From Mesobacillus jeotgali (GTDB lineage: Bacteria > Bacillota > Bacilli > Bacillales > Cytobacillaceae): a stretch of DNA of 64,000 bases. Positions 1 through 9,560 of the stretch are shown piece by piece. Location of the stretch: assembly GCF_900166585.1 (NCBI RefSeq), contig NZ_FVZC01000009.1, forward strand, positions 620,001 through 684,000, written 5' to 3'. How positions within the stretch are numbered: the stretch's first letter is position 1; every line of letters starts with the position of its first letter. The notes under the pieces are model-generated. The model was not told the DNA's origin. It made no database searches and worked only from the letters and a program-made list of their open reading frames with translations. The position numbers and the translations under genes are program-made.

Positions 1-350
1 AAATGTTCGAAGGAAAGCTGGAGGAATACAACGGCAATCTTCAAAGGGCAGCGGTAGAACTTGCGAAGCAGTGGAGGAGTGACAAAGTCCTCAGAAGGCT
101 GGAAGCTATGCTGATTGTAATGAATGATAGTGATATGCTTCTTATCTCAGGAACAGGTGAAGTGATTGAACCTGATGATGGCATACTCGCGATCGGTTCT
201 GGAGGGAATTATGCTTTGTCTGCTGGCCGTGCACTAAAGCAATATGCTGGAGAACACTTGACAGCTAAAGAGATTGCGAAATCTTCGTTGGAAATTGCAG
301 CTGATATTTGTGTTTACACAAACCACAATATCATCGTGGAAGAACTGTAA
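1..350 (+). CDS. hslV: HslV/ClpQ protease subunit, 3' part only
   Basis: C-terminal two thirds of the proteolytic subunit of the HslUV (ClpYQ, CodWX) two-component protease, an N-terminal-nucleophile hydrolase ring that degrades proteins unfolded by HslU in the cytoplasm. About 115 residues are present. The family is about 180 long, so the N-terminus with the catalytic residue lies before the window. The visible part carries the typical [13 protein letters not shown] and [16 protein letters not shown] segments. It is followed at once by hslU and codY, the B. subtilis codV-clpQ-clpY-codY order. The first ATG in the window (position 3) is internal, not a start. Confidence 0.95.
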   Translation, partial: MFEGKLEEYNGNLQRAAVELAKQWRSDKVLRRLEAMLIVMNDSDMLLISGTGEVIEPDDGILAIGSGGNYALSAGRALKQYAGEHLTAKEIAKSSLEIAADICVYTNHNIIVEEL

Positions 351-370
351 TGAAAAGGGGAGTGATAAGT

Positions 371-1777
371 GTGAAGCAAACGACAAATTTAACTCCAAGG
401 CAGATTGTTGAAAAGCTGGACCAGTATATCATCGGACAAAAGGATGCAAAAAAAGCCGTTGCTGTTGCTCTAAGAAACAGATATCGCAGGGGATTGCTCG
501 CTGAAAATATTAGAGATGAAATCATCCCCAAGAATATCCTGATGATTGGACCTACTGGCGTTGGTAAAACGGAAATAGCCAGAAGAATGGCCAAGTTGGT
601 TGGCGCTCCTTTTGTCAAGGTAGAAGCAACCAAATTTACTGAAGTCGGGTATGTTGGACGTGATGTCGAGTCAATGGTCAGGGATCTGGTTGAAACCTCA
701 ATCAGGCTTGTAAAAGAAGAAAAGATCGAGAAGGTTAAGGAACCAGCTGAAGAAAACGCGAATCGACGTTTGGTTGAACTTCTTGTGCCATCTGCAAAAA
801 AATCCGTGAATTATAAAAACCCTCTTGAAATGCTGTTTGGCGGCAGCCAGCAGCAGCCTGAACAAGATACAAGTCAATCAGAGGATTTAGGGTTATTTGA
901 AAAAAGGAAAAACATCAAGCAGAAGCTGGAACAAGGTGAACTTGAAGATGAACTGGTTACAGTAGAAGTAGAAGAACAGGCACCTTCCATGTTTGATATG
1001 CTCCAGGGCTCAGGAATGGAACAAATGGGTATGAACATGCAGGATGCCCTAAGCGGCCTGATGCCAAAAAAGAGAAAGAAAAGAAAGCTTCCTGTTAGGG
1101 AAGCCAGAAAATTATTGATCAATGAGGAAGCCCAAAAGTTGATTGATATGGATGAAGTTACCCAGGAGGCTACAAATCGTGCAGAGCAGGCGGGCATCAT
1201 TTTTATTGATGAAATAGATAAGATTGCCAGCAAGAATTCAGGCGGTTCTAGCGCAGATGTGTCGAGGGAGGGCGTCCAGAGAGACATACTCCCGGTAGTA
1301 GAAGGGTCGACGGTTAATACGAAATATGGTCCTGTAAAAACAGATCATATCTTATTCGTTGCCGCCGGTGCATTCCATATGGCTAAGCCTTCCGATTTGA
1401 TTCCTGAACTCCAGGGCCGTTTCCCAATTCGAGTTGAGCTGACTAAGCTGACCGTTGAGGATTTTTACCGGATTCTGATTGAGCCGGATAATGCGCTGAC
1501 AAAGCAATATGAAGCTTTATTGGAAACAGAAGGTATACAAATTGAATTTTCTGACGATGCTATTCGTAAGATAGCGGAAGTCGCATATGAAGTAAACCAG
1601 AATACAGATAATATTGGAGCAAGAAGGCTGCAGACAATCCTTGAGAAGCTTCTTGAAGATCTGAGCTTCGAAGCACCCGATATTAATCTGGAAAAGGTAG
1701 CAATCACCCCGCAATATGTGGAAGAAAAACTTGGCGCTATCTCTAGAAATAAGGATTTAAGCCAGTTCATATTGTAG
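371..1777 (+). CDS. hslU: HslU/ClpY AAA+ unfoldase
   Basis: ATPase partner of HslV; it forms a hexameric ring that unfolds substrates and threads them into HslV. Walker A GPTGVGKT lies near residue 60 and Walker B IIFIDEID near residue 277. Between them is the charged, variable I-domain, and the C-terminus ends in DLSQFIL as in ClpY. The GTG at 371 is chosen as start because GGGGAG lies 8 nt upstream and the protein then begins [11 protein letters not shown], matching the family. An in-frame ATG at 350, overlapping the hslV stop, is the alternative. Co-transcription with hslV and codY is expected from spacing. Confidence 0.95.
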   Translation: MKQTTNLTPRQIVEKLDQYIIGQKDAKKAVAVALRNRYRRGLLAENIRDEIIPKNILMIGPTGVGKTEIARRMAKLVGAPFVKVEATKFTEVGYVGRDVESMVRDLVETSIRLVKEEKIEKVKEPAEENANRRLVELLVPSAKKSVNYKNPLEMLFGGSQQQPEQDTSQSEDLGLFEKRKNIKQKLEQGELEDELVTVEVEEQAPSMFDMLQGSGMEQMGMNMQDALSGLMPKKRKKRKLPVREARKLLINEEAQKLIDMDEVTQEATNRAEQAGIIFIDEIDKIASKNSGGSSADVSREGVQRDILPVVEGSTVNTKYGPVKTDHILFVAAGAFHMAKPSDLIPELQGRFPIRVELTKLTVEDFYRILIEPDNALTKQYEALLETEGIQIEFSDDAIRKIAEVAYEVNQNTDNIGARRLQTILEKLLEDLSFEAPDINLEKVAITPQYVEEKLGAISRNKDLSQFIL

Positions 1778-1801
1778 TGGTTAACCGTTTTAATGCATAC
1801 T

Positions 1802-1833
1802 CAATAGGGTAGACAAATAAAGGCTGCCTATTG
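1802..1833. promoter_or_regulatory. Inverted repeat between hslU and codY
   Basis: Perfect 7-bp arms CAATAGG (1802-1808) and CCTATTG (1827-1833) with an 18-nt centre, in the 129-bp hslU-codY spacer. There is no T-run, so it is not a terminator. It could be a weak RNA hairpin or operator; function unknown. Confidence 0.3.
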
Positions 1834-1906
1834 TGCTGTTCGATTAAAACAAGCCAGTATAAAAAATAAATGTATTTTTGTTTGAAGCAAATAGGAGGAA
1901 CAAACA

Positions 1907-2686
1907 ATGGACTTACTATCAAAAACTAGAAAAATTAATGCCCTGCTCCAAAAAGCTGCCGGCAAACCGGTGAACTTCAAAGAAATGTCAGAGACACTAA
2001 GTGAAGTAATTGAAGCGAATATCTTTGTTGTCAGTCGCAGAGGAAAGCTGCTTGGCTTTGCCATCAACCAGCAAATCGAGAACGAGCGTATGGTTAAAAT
2101 GCTCGAAGACCGCCAATTCCCGGAAGAGTATACAAAGAATCTATTCAATATCCAGGAAACATCCCCAAATTTGGATGTGGACAGTGAGTATACAGCATTC
2201 CCGGTTGAAAACAGAGAGCTTTTCAAAAGCGGGTTAACAACAATCGTGCCTATCATCGGTGGCGGTGAGCGACTTGGAACTTTGATCCTTGCCCGTCTTG
2301 AGGAGCAATTCCATGATGATGATCTTATTCTTGGTGAATATGGCGCGACAGTAGTAGGGATGGAAATCCTTCGCGAGAAAGCTGAAGAGATCGAGGGTGA
2401 GGCACGCAGCAAAGCTGTAGTACAAATGGCAATCAGCTCACTTTCATACAGCGAACTTGAAGCAATTGAGCACATCTTTGAAGAACTAAATGGAAAAGAA
2501 GGCTTGCTTGTAGCTTCCAAAATCGCTGACAGAGTCGGAATCACTCGTTCTGTAATTGTTAACGCACTGCGCAAGCTGGAAAGTGCAGGGGTGATTGAAT
2601 CCCGTTCTTTAGGGATGAAGGGAACCTACATCAAAGTTTTAAATGATAAGTTTTTATTTGAACTGGAAAAGCTCAAAAATAACTAA
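1907..2686 (+). CDS. codY: CodY GTP- and BCAA-sensing global regulator
   Basis: Pleiotropic transcription regulator of low-GC Firmicutes. It binds isoleucine, leucine and valine through its N-terminal GAF domain and also senses GTP, and it represses stationary-phase, amino-acid and motility genes when nutrients are ample. Length 259 aa equals that of B. subtilis CodY. The GAF part includes the [13 protein letters not shown] and FPVENRELF segments. The winged helix-turn-helix lies near residues 200-225 ([20 protein letters not shown]). Start is supported by AGGAGG ahead of ATG. In B. subtilis CodY represses the fla/che promoter just downstream; that link is inferred here, not shown. Confidence 0.97.
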   Translation: MDLLSKTRKINALLQKAAGKPVNFKEMSETLSEVIEANIFVVSRRGKLLGFAINQQIENERMVKMLEDRQFPEEYTKNLFNIQETSPNLDVDSEYTAFPVENRELFKSGLTTIVPIIGGGERLGTLILARLEEQFHDDDLILGEYGATVVGMEILREKAEEIEGEARSKAVVQMAISSLSYSELEAIEHIFEELNGKEGLLVASKIADRVGITRSVIVNALRKLESAGVIESRSLGMKGTYIKVLNDKFLFELEKLKNN

Positions 2687-2688
2687 GA

Positions 2689-2721
2689 AAAATCCGCTGA
2701 ATATCAGCGGATTTTTTTTTT
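2689..2721 (+). terminator. Rho-independent terminator after codY
   Basis: Ten-base-pair stem AATCCGCTGA / TCAGCGGATT with loop ATA (2691-2713), followed by a run of T. It ends the hslV-hslU-codY unit. Confidence 0.93.
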
Positions 2722-3162
2722 GCGATTTTATGACCGCCAGAACTTATTTTTTTTTACAGTTATGAATGTTACAAATTGATTTCATTATTTTTACACAAAG
2801 AGTTTCTACGTGAATTCTTATTTGAAAATAATAAAGAAAATTATGGAAAAACAAATAAAGCAGATAGGTAATTATACCTTGTCGGTGATGTTTTTTGATT
2901 ATTTTCTTAATTCTTTTTTCCTGTTTATTTAAAAAAACTTTACAAAAAAATGGAGGGTATTATATAAACTATAAAAATAAGTAAACTTATAGGTCTTTTG
3001 TCCTGTTTTGAAAAATGAGCATAATGCATGATAAAAATTAACTGAAAGTACATAGACAGATTATTTCAGATTCTTTACAATTAGGGTTATGATGACGAAA
3101 TTCAGCAAGGAATTACAAAATTCAGCAAAATCATCCTTTATTGTAAATGAGAGGTGCAAAAA
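2722..3162 (+). promoter_or_regulatory. AT-rich promoter region of the fla/che operon
   Basis: A 440-bp non-coding stretch, very AT-rich. Two sigma-A-like candidates were read by eye: TTTACA (2939-2944), 16 bp, TATATA (2961-2966); and TTCAGA (3065-3070), 17 bp, TATGAT (3088-3093). No good sigma-D site (TAAA, about 15 nt, GCCGATAT) and no clear CodY box (AATTTTCWGAAAATT) was found, although B. subtilis has both a sigma-D promoter and CodY control here. Promoter assignment is inference. Confidence 0.5.
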
Positions 3163-3558
3163 TTGAAGTTGTTTTCCAATACAGTATCAACCCTGGAACA
3201 TGCTTTGAATTACTCTTCAGCAAAGCAGAAAGTTATTTCACAAAATATTGCCAATGTTGATACGCCTAACTACAAGGCGAAGGATGTGTCTTTTAAAGCG
3301 GTATTTCAGGAAGTGATGGGACAATCCTTTCAAGCGCATAGATCAGACTCGAGACATTATGATTTCAGCAGCAGGCCAAACAGGATGCCGGGAATCATCA
3401 ATAAACCAAACATCAATTATAACGAGAATGGAAACAGCGTTGATTTGGATAAAGAAATGGCCGATATGGCAACGAATCAAATTTACTATAATGCGCTGAC
3501 TGAGAGGATCAATGGTAAATTCAACTCTCTCCAATCGGTCATAAGGGGAGGTAAGTAG
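3163..3558 (+). CDS. flgB: Flagellar basal-body rod protein FlgB
   Basis: Proximal rod subunit exported by the flagellar type III system; it joins the MS ring to the rod. About 131 aa, with the rod-protein motif IANVDTPNYKAKDV near the N-terminus and the conserved NGKFNSLQSVIRGGK end. The start is taken as TTG at 3163: GAGAGGTG lies 6-7 nt upstream and the protein then begins MKLFS, as in B. subtilis FlgB. An in-frame GTG at 3154 lies inside that ribosome-binding site and is less likely. First gene of the roughly 30-kb fla/che operon; flgC follows after 2 nt. Confidence 0.96.
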   Translation: MKLFSNTVSTLEHALNYSSAKQKVISQNIANVDTPNYKAKDVSFKAVFQEVMGQSFQAHRSDSRHYDFSSRPNRMPGIINKPNINYNENGNSVDLDKEMADMATNQIYYNALTERINGKFNSLQSVIRGGK

Positions 3559-3560
3559 GG

Positions 3561-4010
3561 ATGACAATCTTTCATAGCATGAATACGACATCTTCTGCGT
3601 TGACTGCACAGCGTCTGAGAATGGATGTCATTTCATCCAACATGGCGAATGTCGATTCAACAAGAGGAGTGAATGGAGAGCCATATCGCAGGAAGATGGT
3701 CGTCATGCAGCCGAACGAAGGCAGCTTCTCTTCATTCCTTAATAAAGCAATGGGAAGAACAGATGGCTCAGGAGCAGGAAATGGAGTTAAAGTAACAAAA
3801 ATCATAGAAGATAGAGAAAACCCGCTCAAAATGGTATACGATCCTGAGCATCCGGATGCTGATGCGGACGGTTATGTTGCATATCCCAATGTGGATCCAT
3901 TAAGGGAAATGGTGGATTTAATAAGCGCCACACGTTCGTATGAAGCAAACGTTACAGTTTTCAACGCCTCAAAGGGCATGATGATGAAAGCACTTGAAAT
4001 AGGAAAGTAA
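3561..4010 (+). CDS. flgC: Flagellar basal-body rod protein FlgC
   Basis: Second proximal rod subunit, 149 aa. The N-terminus has the axial-protein pattern (SALTAQRLRMDVISSNMANVD) and the C-terminus the matching helix (LISATRSYEANVTVFNASK), the coiled ends that pack in the rod. AGGGGAGGTAAG precedes the ATG. It lies between flgB and fliE as in all Bacillus fla/che operons. Confidence 0.97.
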   Translation: MTIFHSMNTTSSALTAQRLRMDVISSNMANVDSTRGVNGEPYRRKMVVMQPNEGSFSSFLNKAMGRTDGSGAGNGVKVTKIIEDRENPLKMVYDPEHPDADADGYVAYPNVDPLREMVDLISATRSYEANVTVFNASKGMMMKALEIGK

Positions 4011-4022
4011 GGAGATAACAAA

Positions 4023-4334
4023 ATGAACTCAGCTGGGATCAATTCTGTAACCCAAATGGTTAAGCCGTTTGAAACAAAAGGGTCTACTCCCACATCTACA
4101 CCATACGAAGCACAGAAAAGTTTTTCGTCCGTACTTAAGCAATCAATAGAAAATTTAAATAAAACTCAGCTTCAGTCGGATGTATTGACAGAAAAATTGG
4201 CTCGCGGAGAGAATGTTGATCTCCATCAGGTAATGATCTCAAGTCAAAAGGCAAGCATAACATTGCAGGCCACTATGGAAGTCAGGAATAAAGTGATCGA
4301 GGCTTATCAGGAAATAATGAGAATGCAAGTTTAA
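4023..4334 (+). CDS. fliE: FliE, MS ring-rod junction protein
   Basis: Small export substrate (103 aa) that couples the FliF ring to the rod. The C-terminal half carries the family signature: VDLHQVMISSQKASI, then LQATMEVRNKVIEAYQEIMRMQV. AAGGAG lies ahead of the ATG. A 77-nt spacer with an inverted repeat separates it from fliF. Confidence 0.96.
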   Translation: MNSAGINSVTQMVKPFETKGSTPTSTPYEAQKSFSSVLKQSIENLNKTQLQSDVLTEKLARGENVDLHQVMISSQKASITLQATMEVRNKVIEAYQEIMRMQV

Positions 4335-4362
4335 TAATATTGGCTAAAAACTAAGGATATAT

Positions 4363-4401
4363 CGGTTATTAGCTGTAAAAAAAGAAGAGACTTAATAACC
4401 G
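4363..4401 (+). promoter_or_regulatory. Hairpin in front of the fliF ribosome-binding site
   Basis: Perfect 9-bp arms CGGTTATTA (4363-4371) and TAATAACCG (4393-4401) enclose a 21-nt purine-rich loop. The 3' arm runs into the GGGGG of the fliF Shine-Dalgarno sequence at 4401-4405. There is no T-run, so termination is unlikely. It may set fliF translation or mRNA stability. Confidence 0.4.
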
Positions 4402-4411
4402 GGGGATTGAA

Positions 4412-6007
4412 ATGAAAGAAACCGTTCAAAAGTATCTACATACAATGAAGGATTTCTGGCAAGGACGTACCAGAAAGCAAAAGATCAGTCTTGGTGCGTC
4501 TGTGTTGTTTATATTAACAGTTGCCGGCCTTACAGCTTTCTTTACAACCAGGACCTCACTGGTTCCACTGTACAGTAATCTTTCACCAGCTGAAACTGGA
4601 ACGATAAAAGAAAGTCTTGATGCCAGAGGGATAGAATCAGAAATAACTGACGGCGGAAAGACAATTATGGTACCTGAACAGTCTGTTGACAACCTGAAGG
4701 TAGAGCTGGCTGCTGAAGGGATTCCTAAATCGGGAAGTATTGATTATTCTTTCTTTAGCCAGAATGCCGGGATGGGCATGACAGATAATGAGTTTGGGGT
4801 CCTGAAGTTAGAAGCAATGCAAACAGAGCTTGCTAATTTGATGAAAGGCATTGAAGGAGTCAATGATGCAAAGGTAATGATCAATCTTCCAGAGAAAGGG
4901 ATATTCGTTACTGACGATGCTCAGCCTGCTTCGGCATCTATAGTGCTCAATACGAGTCCTGGATACCAATTCAAGGAAGAGCAGATCACTGCACTATATC
5001 ATCTGGCTGCGAAAAGTGTTCCAAATCTGCCTACTGATAATATCGTCATCATGAATCAGTTTTTTGAGTATTTTGACTTAAAAAATGAAAAAAATTCCAG
5101 TGGGGCTACATTCGCCTCTCAACATGAAATCAAACAAGAGATTGAGAGGGATGTTCAGAGACAAGTCCAGAATATGCTTGGAACCCTTATGGGTCATGAA
5201 AAAGTAGTTGTTTCAGTAACTGCCGATATAGACTTTACCCAGGAAAACAGAGAAGAAAACCTCGTGGAGCCTGTTGATAAAGAAAATATGGAAGGTATCG
5301 CAATAAGTGCCCAGCGAATTACTGAGACTTTTACCGGAAACGCAGACCAGGCCGGAGGCATCCCTGAAGGCGGAAATCCAGGTGAAACGACTGGATCCCA
5401 ATATCTTGAGGGAGCAAACGGGAATGGCGATTATGAACGAGTGGAAGAAACTATAAATAATGAAGTAAGCAGAATCCGAAAAGAAATAACTGAAAGCCCG
5501 TACAAAGTCAGAGACCTGGGGATTCAAGTGATGGTGGAACCGCCGACGCCTGATGACCCTAATTCACTGCCTCAGGAACGCGTTGAAGATATTACTAGAA
5601 TCCTTGGAACCATTGTCAGGACAACAATCGATAAAGAGGCACTTGGAACAGAGCTGACTGATGAATTGGTCGAGGACAAAGTCGTCGTATCAGTCCAGCC
5701 TTTTAATGGCAAGGTTACATTCGAGAAAAACACAGTCGAAAAGCTTCCTTGGTGGGTATACCTGGTCGGCGGATTATTGCTTGCGGCAATCGTTGTTCTG
5801 TTGCTGCTATTCTTGAAGTCAAGAAAGAATAACGTCGAAGAAGAAGAGTATGTCATGGAAGAAAAGTATGAACCGATTCGTGTTCCGGATGTGAACAAGG
5901 AATTTGAAACAGAGAGTTCGATGAAGAAAAAACAGCTGGAAAAAATGGCGAAAGAGAAGCCAGAGGATTTCGCGAAGTTATTGCGGACATGGATTTCTGA
6001 AGATTAG
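4412..6007 (+). CDS. fliF: Flagellar MS-ring protein FliF
   Basis: Membrane protein that builds the MS ring, the base on which switch, rod and export gate assemble. 531 aa. Transmembrane segments lie near residues 26-46 and 447-470, with the periplasmic-side ring-building motifs between them (for example VPLYSNLSPAE and GIEGVNDAKVMINLP). The cytoplasmic C-terminal tail, which binds FliG, ends KEKPEDFAKLLRTWISED. GGGGGATT precedes the ATG. fliG follows after 14 nt. Confidence 0.97.
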   Translation: MKETVQKYLHTMKDFWQGRTRKQKISLGASVLFILTVAGLTAFFTTRTSLVPLYSNLSPAETGTIKESLDARGIESEITDGGKTIMVPEQSVDNLKVELAAEGIPKSGSIDYSFFSQNAGMGMTDNEFGVLKLEAMQTELANLMKGIEGVNDAKVMINLPEKGIFVTDDAQPASASIVLNTSPGYQFKEEQITALYHLAAKSVPNLPTDNIVIMNQFFEYFDLKNEKNSSGATFASQHEIKQEIERDVQRQVQNMLGTLMGHEKVVVSVTADIDFTQENREENLVEPVDKENMEGIAISAQRITETFTGNADQAGGIPEGGNPGETTGSQYLEGANGNGDYERVEETINNEVSRIRKEITESPYKVRDLGIQVMVEPPTPDDPNSLPQERVEDITRILGTIVRTTIDKEALGTELTDELVEDKVVVSVQPFNGKVTFEKNTVEKLPWWVYLVGGLLLAAIVVLLLLFLKSRKNNVEEEEYVMEEKYEPIRVPDVNKEFETESSMKKKQLEKMAKEKPEDFAKLLRTWISED

Positions 6008-6021
6008 GAGGGGGACCGACA

Positions 6022-7035
6022 GTGAGGAAAGACCAAAAAGAGTTAACCGGAAAACAGAAGGCAGCCATCCTCCTGATCTCGCTTGGACCAGATGTTTCTG
6101 CTTCTGTGTATAAGCATTTAAGCGAAGAAGAAATCGAAAAACTTACGCTGGAGATATCCGGTGTAAAAAAAGTGGATTCCAGCGCCAAGGAAGAAATACT
6201 GGAGGAATTCCATCACATCGCATTGGCTCAAGACTATATCACCCAGGGCGGAATAGGATATGCAAAGACCGTGCTTGAAAAAGCATTGGGAACTGACCAG
6301 GCTGCTGTGATTATAAACAGGCTGACATCGTCGCTTCAGGTAAGGCCATTTGATTTTGCCCGTAAAGCCGATGCAGGACAAATACTGAATTTTATCCAAA
6401 ATGAACATCCGCAAACGATTGCGCTTATCCTTTCATATTTGGATTCTGCTCAGGCAGGACAGATACTATCCGAACTCCCTCAGGAGGTCCAGGCAGATAT
6501 TGCCCGCCGTATTGCAGTAATGGACAGTACCTCGCCAGAAATCATCAATGAGGTAGAACAAATACTGGAAAGAAAGCTCTCTGCGACCGTGACTCAAGAC
6601 TATACACAAACCGGAGGAATTGAGGCGGTTGTTGATGTATTGAATGGCGTTGACCGTGCAACCGAGCGCACAATTCTAGATGCCCTGGAAATACAGGATC
6701 CAGAGCTGGCCGAGGAAATCAAAAAGCGCATGTTTGTATTTGAAGATATCGTTACCCTTGATAACCGTGCGATCCAGCGTGTCATTCGCGACTGTGAAAA
6801 CGAGGATCTCATGCTTGCTCTTAAGGTATCAAGCGATGAGGTAAAAGAAATAGTCTTCAAAAATATGTCTAAACGTATGGTCGAAACCTTCCAGGATGAA
6901 ATGGAATACATGGGCCCTGTAAGGCTGCGTGATGTGGAAGAAGCACAATCAAGGATTGTAGCCATCATCCGTCGACTGGAGGAAGCTGGTGAAATCGTCA
7001 TTGCCCGTGGCGGGGGAGATGATATCATTGTCTAG
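6022..7035 (+). CDS. fliG: Flagellar motor switch protein FliG
   Basis: Rotor protein that sits on FliF, transmits torque from MotA and, with FliM and FliY, sets rotation direction. 337 aa with the N, middle and C domains. The EHPQTIALILSYL motif of the middle domain and the charged C-terminal torque helix region are present. GTG start at 6022 behind AGGAGGGGG. Its 3' end overlaps the start of fliH. Confidence 0.97.
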   Translation: MRKDQKELTGKQKAAILLISLGPDVSASVYKHLSEEEIEKLTLEISGVKKVDSSAKEEILEEFHHIALAQDYITQGGIGYAKTVLEKALGTDQAAVIINRLTSSLQVRPFDFARKADAGQILNFIQNEHPQTIALILSYLDSAQAGQILSELPQEVQADIARRIAVMDSTSPEIINEVEQILERKLSATVTQDYTQTGGIEAVVDVLNGVDRATERTILDALEIQDPELAEEIKKRMFVFEDIVTLDNRAIQRVIRDCENEDLMLALKVSSDEVKEIVFKNMSKRMVETFQDEMEYMGPVRLRDVEEAQSRIVAIIRRLEEAGEIVIARGGGDDIIV

Positions 7036-7789
7036 GTTAATCAAATCACAGTTCACCACTGCTATGCCAGCCGAAAAGAAAGTGATCTCCATTCGTATGC
7101 TCGAAACTACTGGAGAATCTGAAGTTTCACATGTATTTACCCATACAGAGGCTGAGAAGAATAGAATCCTCGACAATGCGGTAAAAGAAGCGAATCGCAT
7201 TGTTTCACAGGCAGTTGAAGAAGCCGATTATATTCGTCAGCAAATTGAACTGGAAAAGCAGCAGTGGGAGCAGCAAAAAAATTTACTCGCTGAAGAAGCC
7301 AGGCAATCCGGTTATGAACAGGGTTTTCAAGAAGGCAGAAACCGGGGCTACGGGGAATACCGACAGACAATAATGTTCGCGCAAGAGACTGTTGAAGCAG
7401 CGAAACGGGATTATCAGCACCATATAGATTCATCCGAAAAAGTGATACTCAATCTTGGTGTGAAAATCGCTGGGAAAATTCTTGGTGAAAAACTGGCTGC
7501 TGATGAAGGTTTCCTTCCACTGGTGAAAAGAGCCCTGAAAAACGCAAGGGATTATAGGGACATTCAACTGCATGTCCACCCAGATCACTACCAGGAATTG
7601 CTTGCTCATAAAGATGAATTGATTGCCATTTTTCCAAAAGAAATTGTTTTCTATATATATCCAGATGATGAACTGGATGAGACTGCATGTTTGATTGAAT
7701 CAGAGAATGGCAGGATAGACGCTTGCATGGACAGCCAGTTGGAGGAAATCAAGACCAAGCTTTTTGAGATTCTGGAGAGTGAACAATAG
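7028..7789 (+). CDS. fliH: Flagellar export regulator FliH
   Basis: Peripheral stator that holds and inhibits the FliI ATPase at the export apparatus. About 253 aa: a central coiled-coil-like region rich in E, Q and A (for example REANRIVSQAVEEADYIRQQ-type helix) with glycine-spaced repeats (GYEQGFQEGRNRGYGEY), then a C-terminal FliH/YscL domain. Start uncertain. TTG at 7028 has GGGGGAG 9 nt upstream and gives MSRLIKS; ATG at 7019 abuts that motif; ATG at 6989 lies well inside fliG. The stop overlaps the fliI start by 1 nt. Confidence 0.9.
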   Translation: MSRLIKSQFTTAMPAEKKVISIRMLETTGESEVSHVFTHTEAEKNRILDNAVKEANRIVSQAVEEADYIRQQIELEKQQWEQQKNLLAEEARQSGYEQGFQEGRNRGYGEYRQTIMFAQETVEAAKRDYQHHIDSSEKVILNLGVKIAGKILGEKLAADEGFLPLVKRALKNARDYRDIQLHVHPDHYQELLAHKDELIAIFPKEIVFYIYPDDELDETACLIESENGRIDACMDSQLEEIKTKLFEILESEQ

Positions 7790-9102
7790 TGAAGGCTGAG
7801 GATTTATTGCACCATGTCGACTCATTGGATAGCTTTAAACGTTATGGCCGGGTTAAGAGGGTAGTCGGCCTGATGATCGAATCACAGGGACCAGAAAGTT
7901 CAATTGGAGACGTCTGCTTCATCCATGTAGGCACAAAGAAAAAACGGAAGATCCAGGCCGAGGTAGTAGGTTTTAAAGATGAAAGTGTCATTCTAATGCC
8001 TTATACATCTCTTCATGATATCTCACCTGGAAGTCTAGTGGAAACGACGATGAAACCGCTTGAGATAAAAGCAGGACCAGGATTGATTGGAAAAATTGTA
8101 GATTCTCTTGGAGTCCCATTGGATCAAACAAGTCTTCCAAAAGGGCTGGCATCCGTACCTACCGAACAGGATCCTCCCAACCCTATGAGCAGGCCGCCAA
8201 TCTCGGAGCCGATTGAAGTCGGGGTAAGGATGATTGATAGCCTGCTGACAGTTGGCAACGGTCAGCGAGTTGGGATTTTTGCAGGAAGCGGTGTTGGGAA
8301 AAGTACTTTGCTTGGAATGATTGCCAGAAACACCACAGCAGATTTGAATGTCATCGGACTGATTGGAGAACGCGGACGTGAAGTAAGGGAATTCATAGAG
8401 AGAGATTTAGGTCCTGAAGGTTTAAAGCGGTCGATTGTCGTGGTCGCAACTTCAGACCAGCCGGCACTGATGCGGATCAAAGGGGCGTATACAGCAACTG
8501 CCATCGCAGAATATTTTCGTGATAAGGGCTTGAATGTCATGCTCATGATGGATTCTGTAACCAGGGTCGCCATGGCACAGCGTGAAGTAGGCCTTGCGGT
8601 TGGCGAACCTCCAACCACGAAAGGGTATACTCCCTCGGTGTTCGCGATTCTTTCAAGACTTCTCGAAAGAACTGGTACAAATGAATTCGGATCGATTACA
8701 GGATTTTATACTGTCCTCGTTGATGGGGACGACATGAATGAACCGATTGCGGACACAGTTCGGGGAATCCTTGATGGCCACTTTGTATTGGACAGGGATT
8801 TAGCCAACAAAGGCCAGTACCCTGCAGTGAATGTTTTGAAAAGCATCAGCAGGATCATGAACAATATTGTCAGTGATGAGCATGTCAAGGCGGCAGAGAG
8901 ATTGAGGGAACTGCTAAGCACTTATATTAACTCCGAGGATTTGATCAATATTGGAGCTTATAAGAAAGGCACATCTCCGGAAATCGATGAAGCTATAATG
9001 AGATATCCACTTATACTTGATTTTTTGAAGCAGGGTACCAATGAAAAGGTCTCGATCAATGAAAGTGTAGAGGCCCTATTGAAGCTAGTAAGGAAAGGTT
9101 GA
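7789..9102 (+). CDS. fliI: Flagellum-specific export ATPase FliI
   Basis: F1-beta-like ATPase that energises or primes substrate entry into the flagellar type III export gate. 437 aa. Walker A AGSGVGKST lies near residues 163-172, and the family segments MMDSVTRVAMAQREVGLAVGEPP and GSITGFYTVLVDGDD-type follow. GTG start at 7789 overlaps the last base of the fliH stop, suggesting translational coupling. fliJ follows after 7 nt. Confidence 0.97.
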   Translation: MKAEDLLHHVDSLDSFKRYGRVKRVVGLMIESQGPESSIGDVCFIHVGTKKKRKIQAEVVGFKDESVILMPYTSLHDISPGSLVETTMKPLEIKAGPGLIGKIVDSLGVPLDQTSLPKGLASVPTEQDPPNPMSRPPISEPIEVGVRMIDSLLTVGNGQRVGIFAGSGVGKSTLLGMIARNTTADLNVIGLIGERGREVREFIERDLGPEGLKRSIVVVATSDQPALMRIKGAYTATAIAEYFRDKGLNVMLMMDSVTRVAMAQREVGLAVGEPPTTKGYTPSVFAILSRLLERTGTNEFGSITGFYTVLVDGDDMNEPIADTVRGILDGHFVLDRDLANKGQYPAVNVLKSISRIMNNIVSDEHVKAAERLRELLSTYINSEDLINIGAYKKGTSPEIDEAIMRYPLILDFLKQGTNEKVSINESVEALLKLVRKG

Positions 9103-9109
9103 TCGTTTC

Positions 9110-9556
9110 ATGCGTTATCAATACAAATTTGATAAGATCCTTTCGCTCAAGTCGAGAGAAATGGACGAGGCACAAGTCGTTTATCAGGATTCAGTCAAGA
9201 AATTCGAAGATGCAGCTGAAAGACTCTATCATCTCTTAAAGAAAAAAGAGGACCTCGAGAGCTTTCAGTCTGATCGCCTTCTCGGGGGATTGCCGGTACA
9301 GGAAATTAGACACCACCAACAATTTATCGGCAATCTGGAAAAATCAATCGCCCATTATCAAAAAATTGTTATGAACGCGAGAAATATAATGAACTTTCAA
9401 CAAATTCAGCTAATGGAAAAAAATATCGAAGTGAAGAAATATGAAAAAATTAAAGAGAAAGACCATCTCCAGTTTCTTGCGAATGAAAAGTATGCAGAGA
9501 GCAGGTTGATGGACGAAGTCTCGATTCAGCAATACATGAACCGGGAAATTAGGTGA
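9110..9556 (+). CDS. fliJ: Flagellar export chaperone FliJ
   Basis: Small coiled-coil protein (148 aa) that acts as the gamma-like stalk of the FliI ring and as an escort for export chaperones. Nearly all helix by composition, with many K, E and Q. It begins YQYKFDKILSLKSREMDEAQ, the usual FliJ start. It sits directly after fliI and 4 nt before ylxF, as in B. subtilis. Confidence 0.92.
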   Translation: MRYQYKFDKILSLKSREMDEAQVVYQDSVKKFEDAAERLYHLLKKKEDLESFQSDRLLGGLPVQEIRHHQQFIGNLEKSIAHYQKIVMNARNIMNFQQIQLMEKNIEVKKYEKIKEKDHLQFLANEKYAESRLMDEVSIQQYMNREIR

Positions 9557-9560
9557 TCGA

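Noticed and set aside
1828..2574. 248-codon open frame on the minus strand across codY
   Set aside because: Ser/Ile-rich antisense shadow of the conserved codY gene, with no ribosome-binding site; the same applies to other long antisense frames, for example 57608-58219 in pnp.
2722..3162. CodY box and sigma-D promoter upstream of flgB
   Set aside because: Only half-site matches such as AGAAAATT near 2830 and no TAAA-N15-GCCGATAT site were seen, so neither is annotated despite the B. subtilis precedent.
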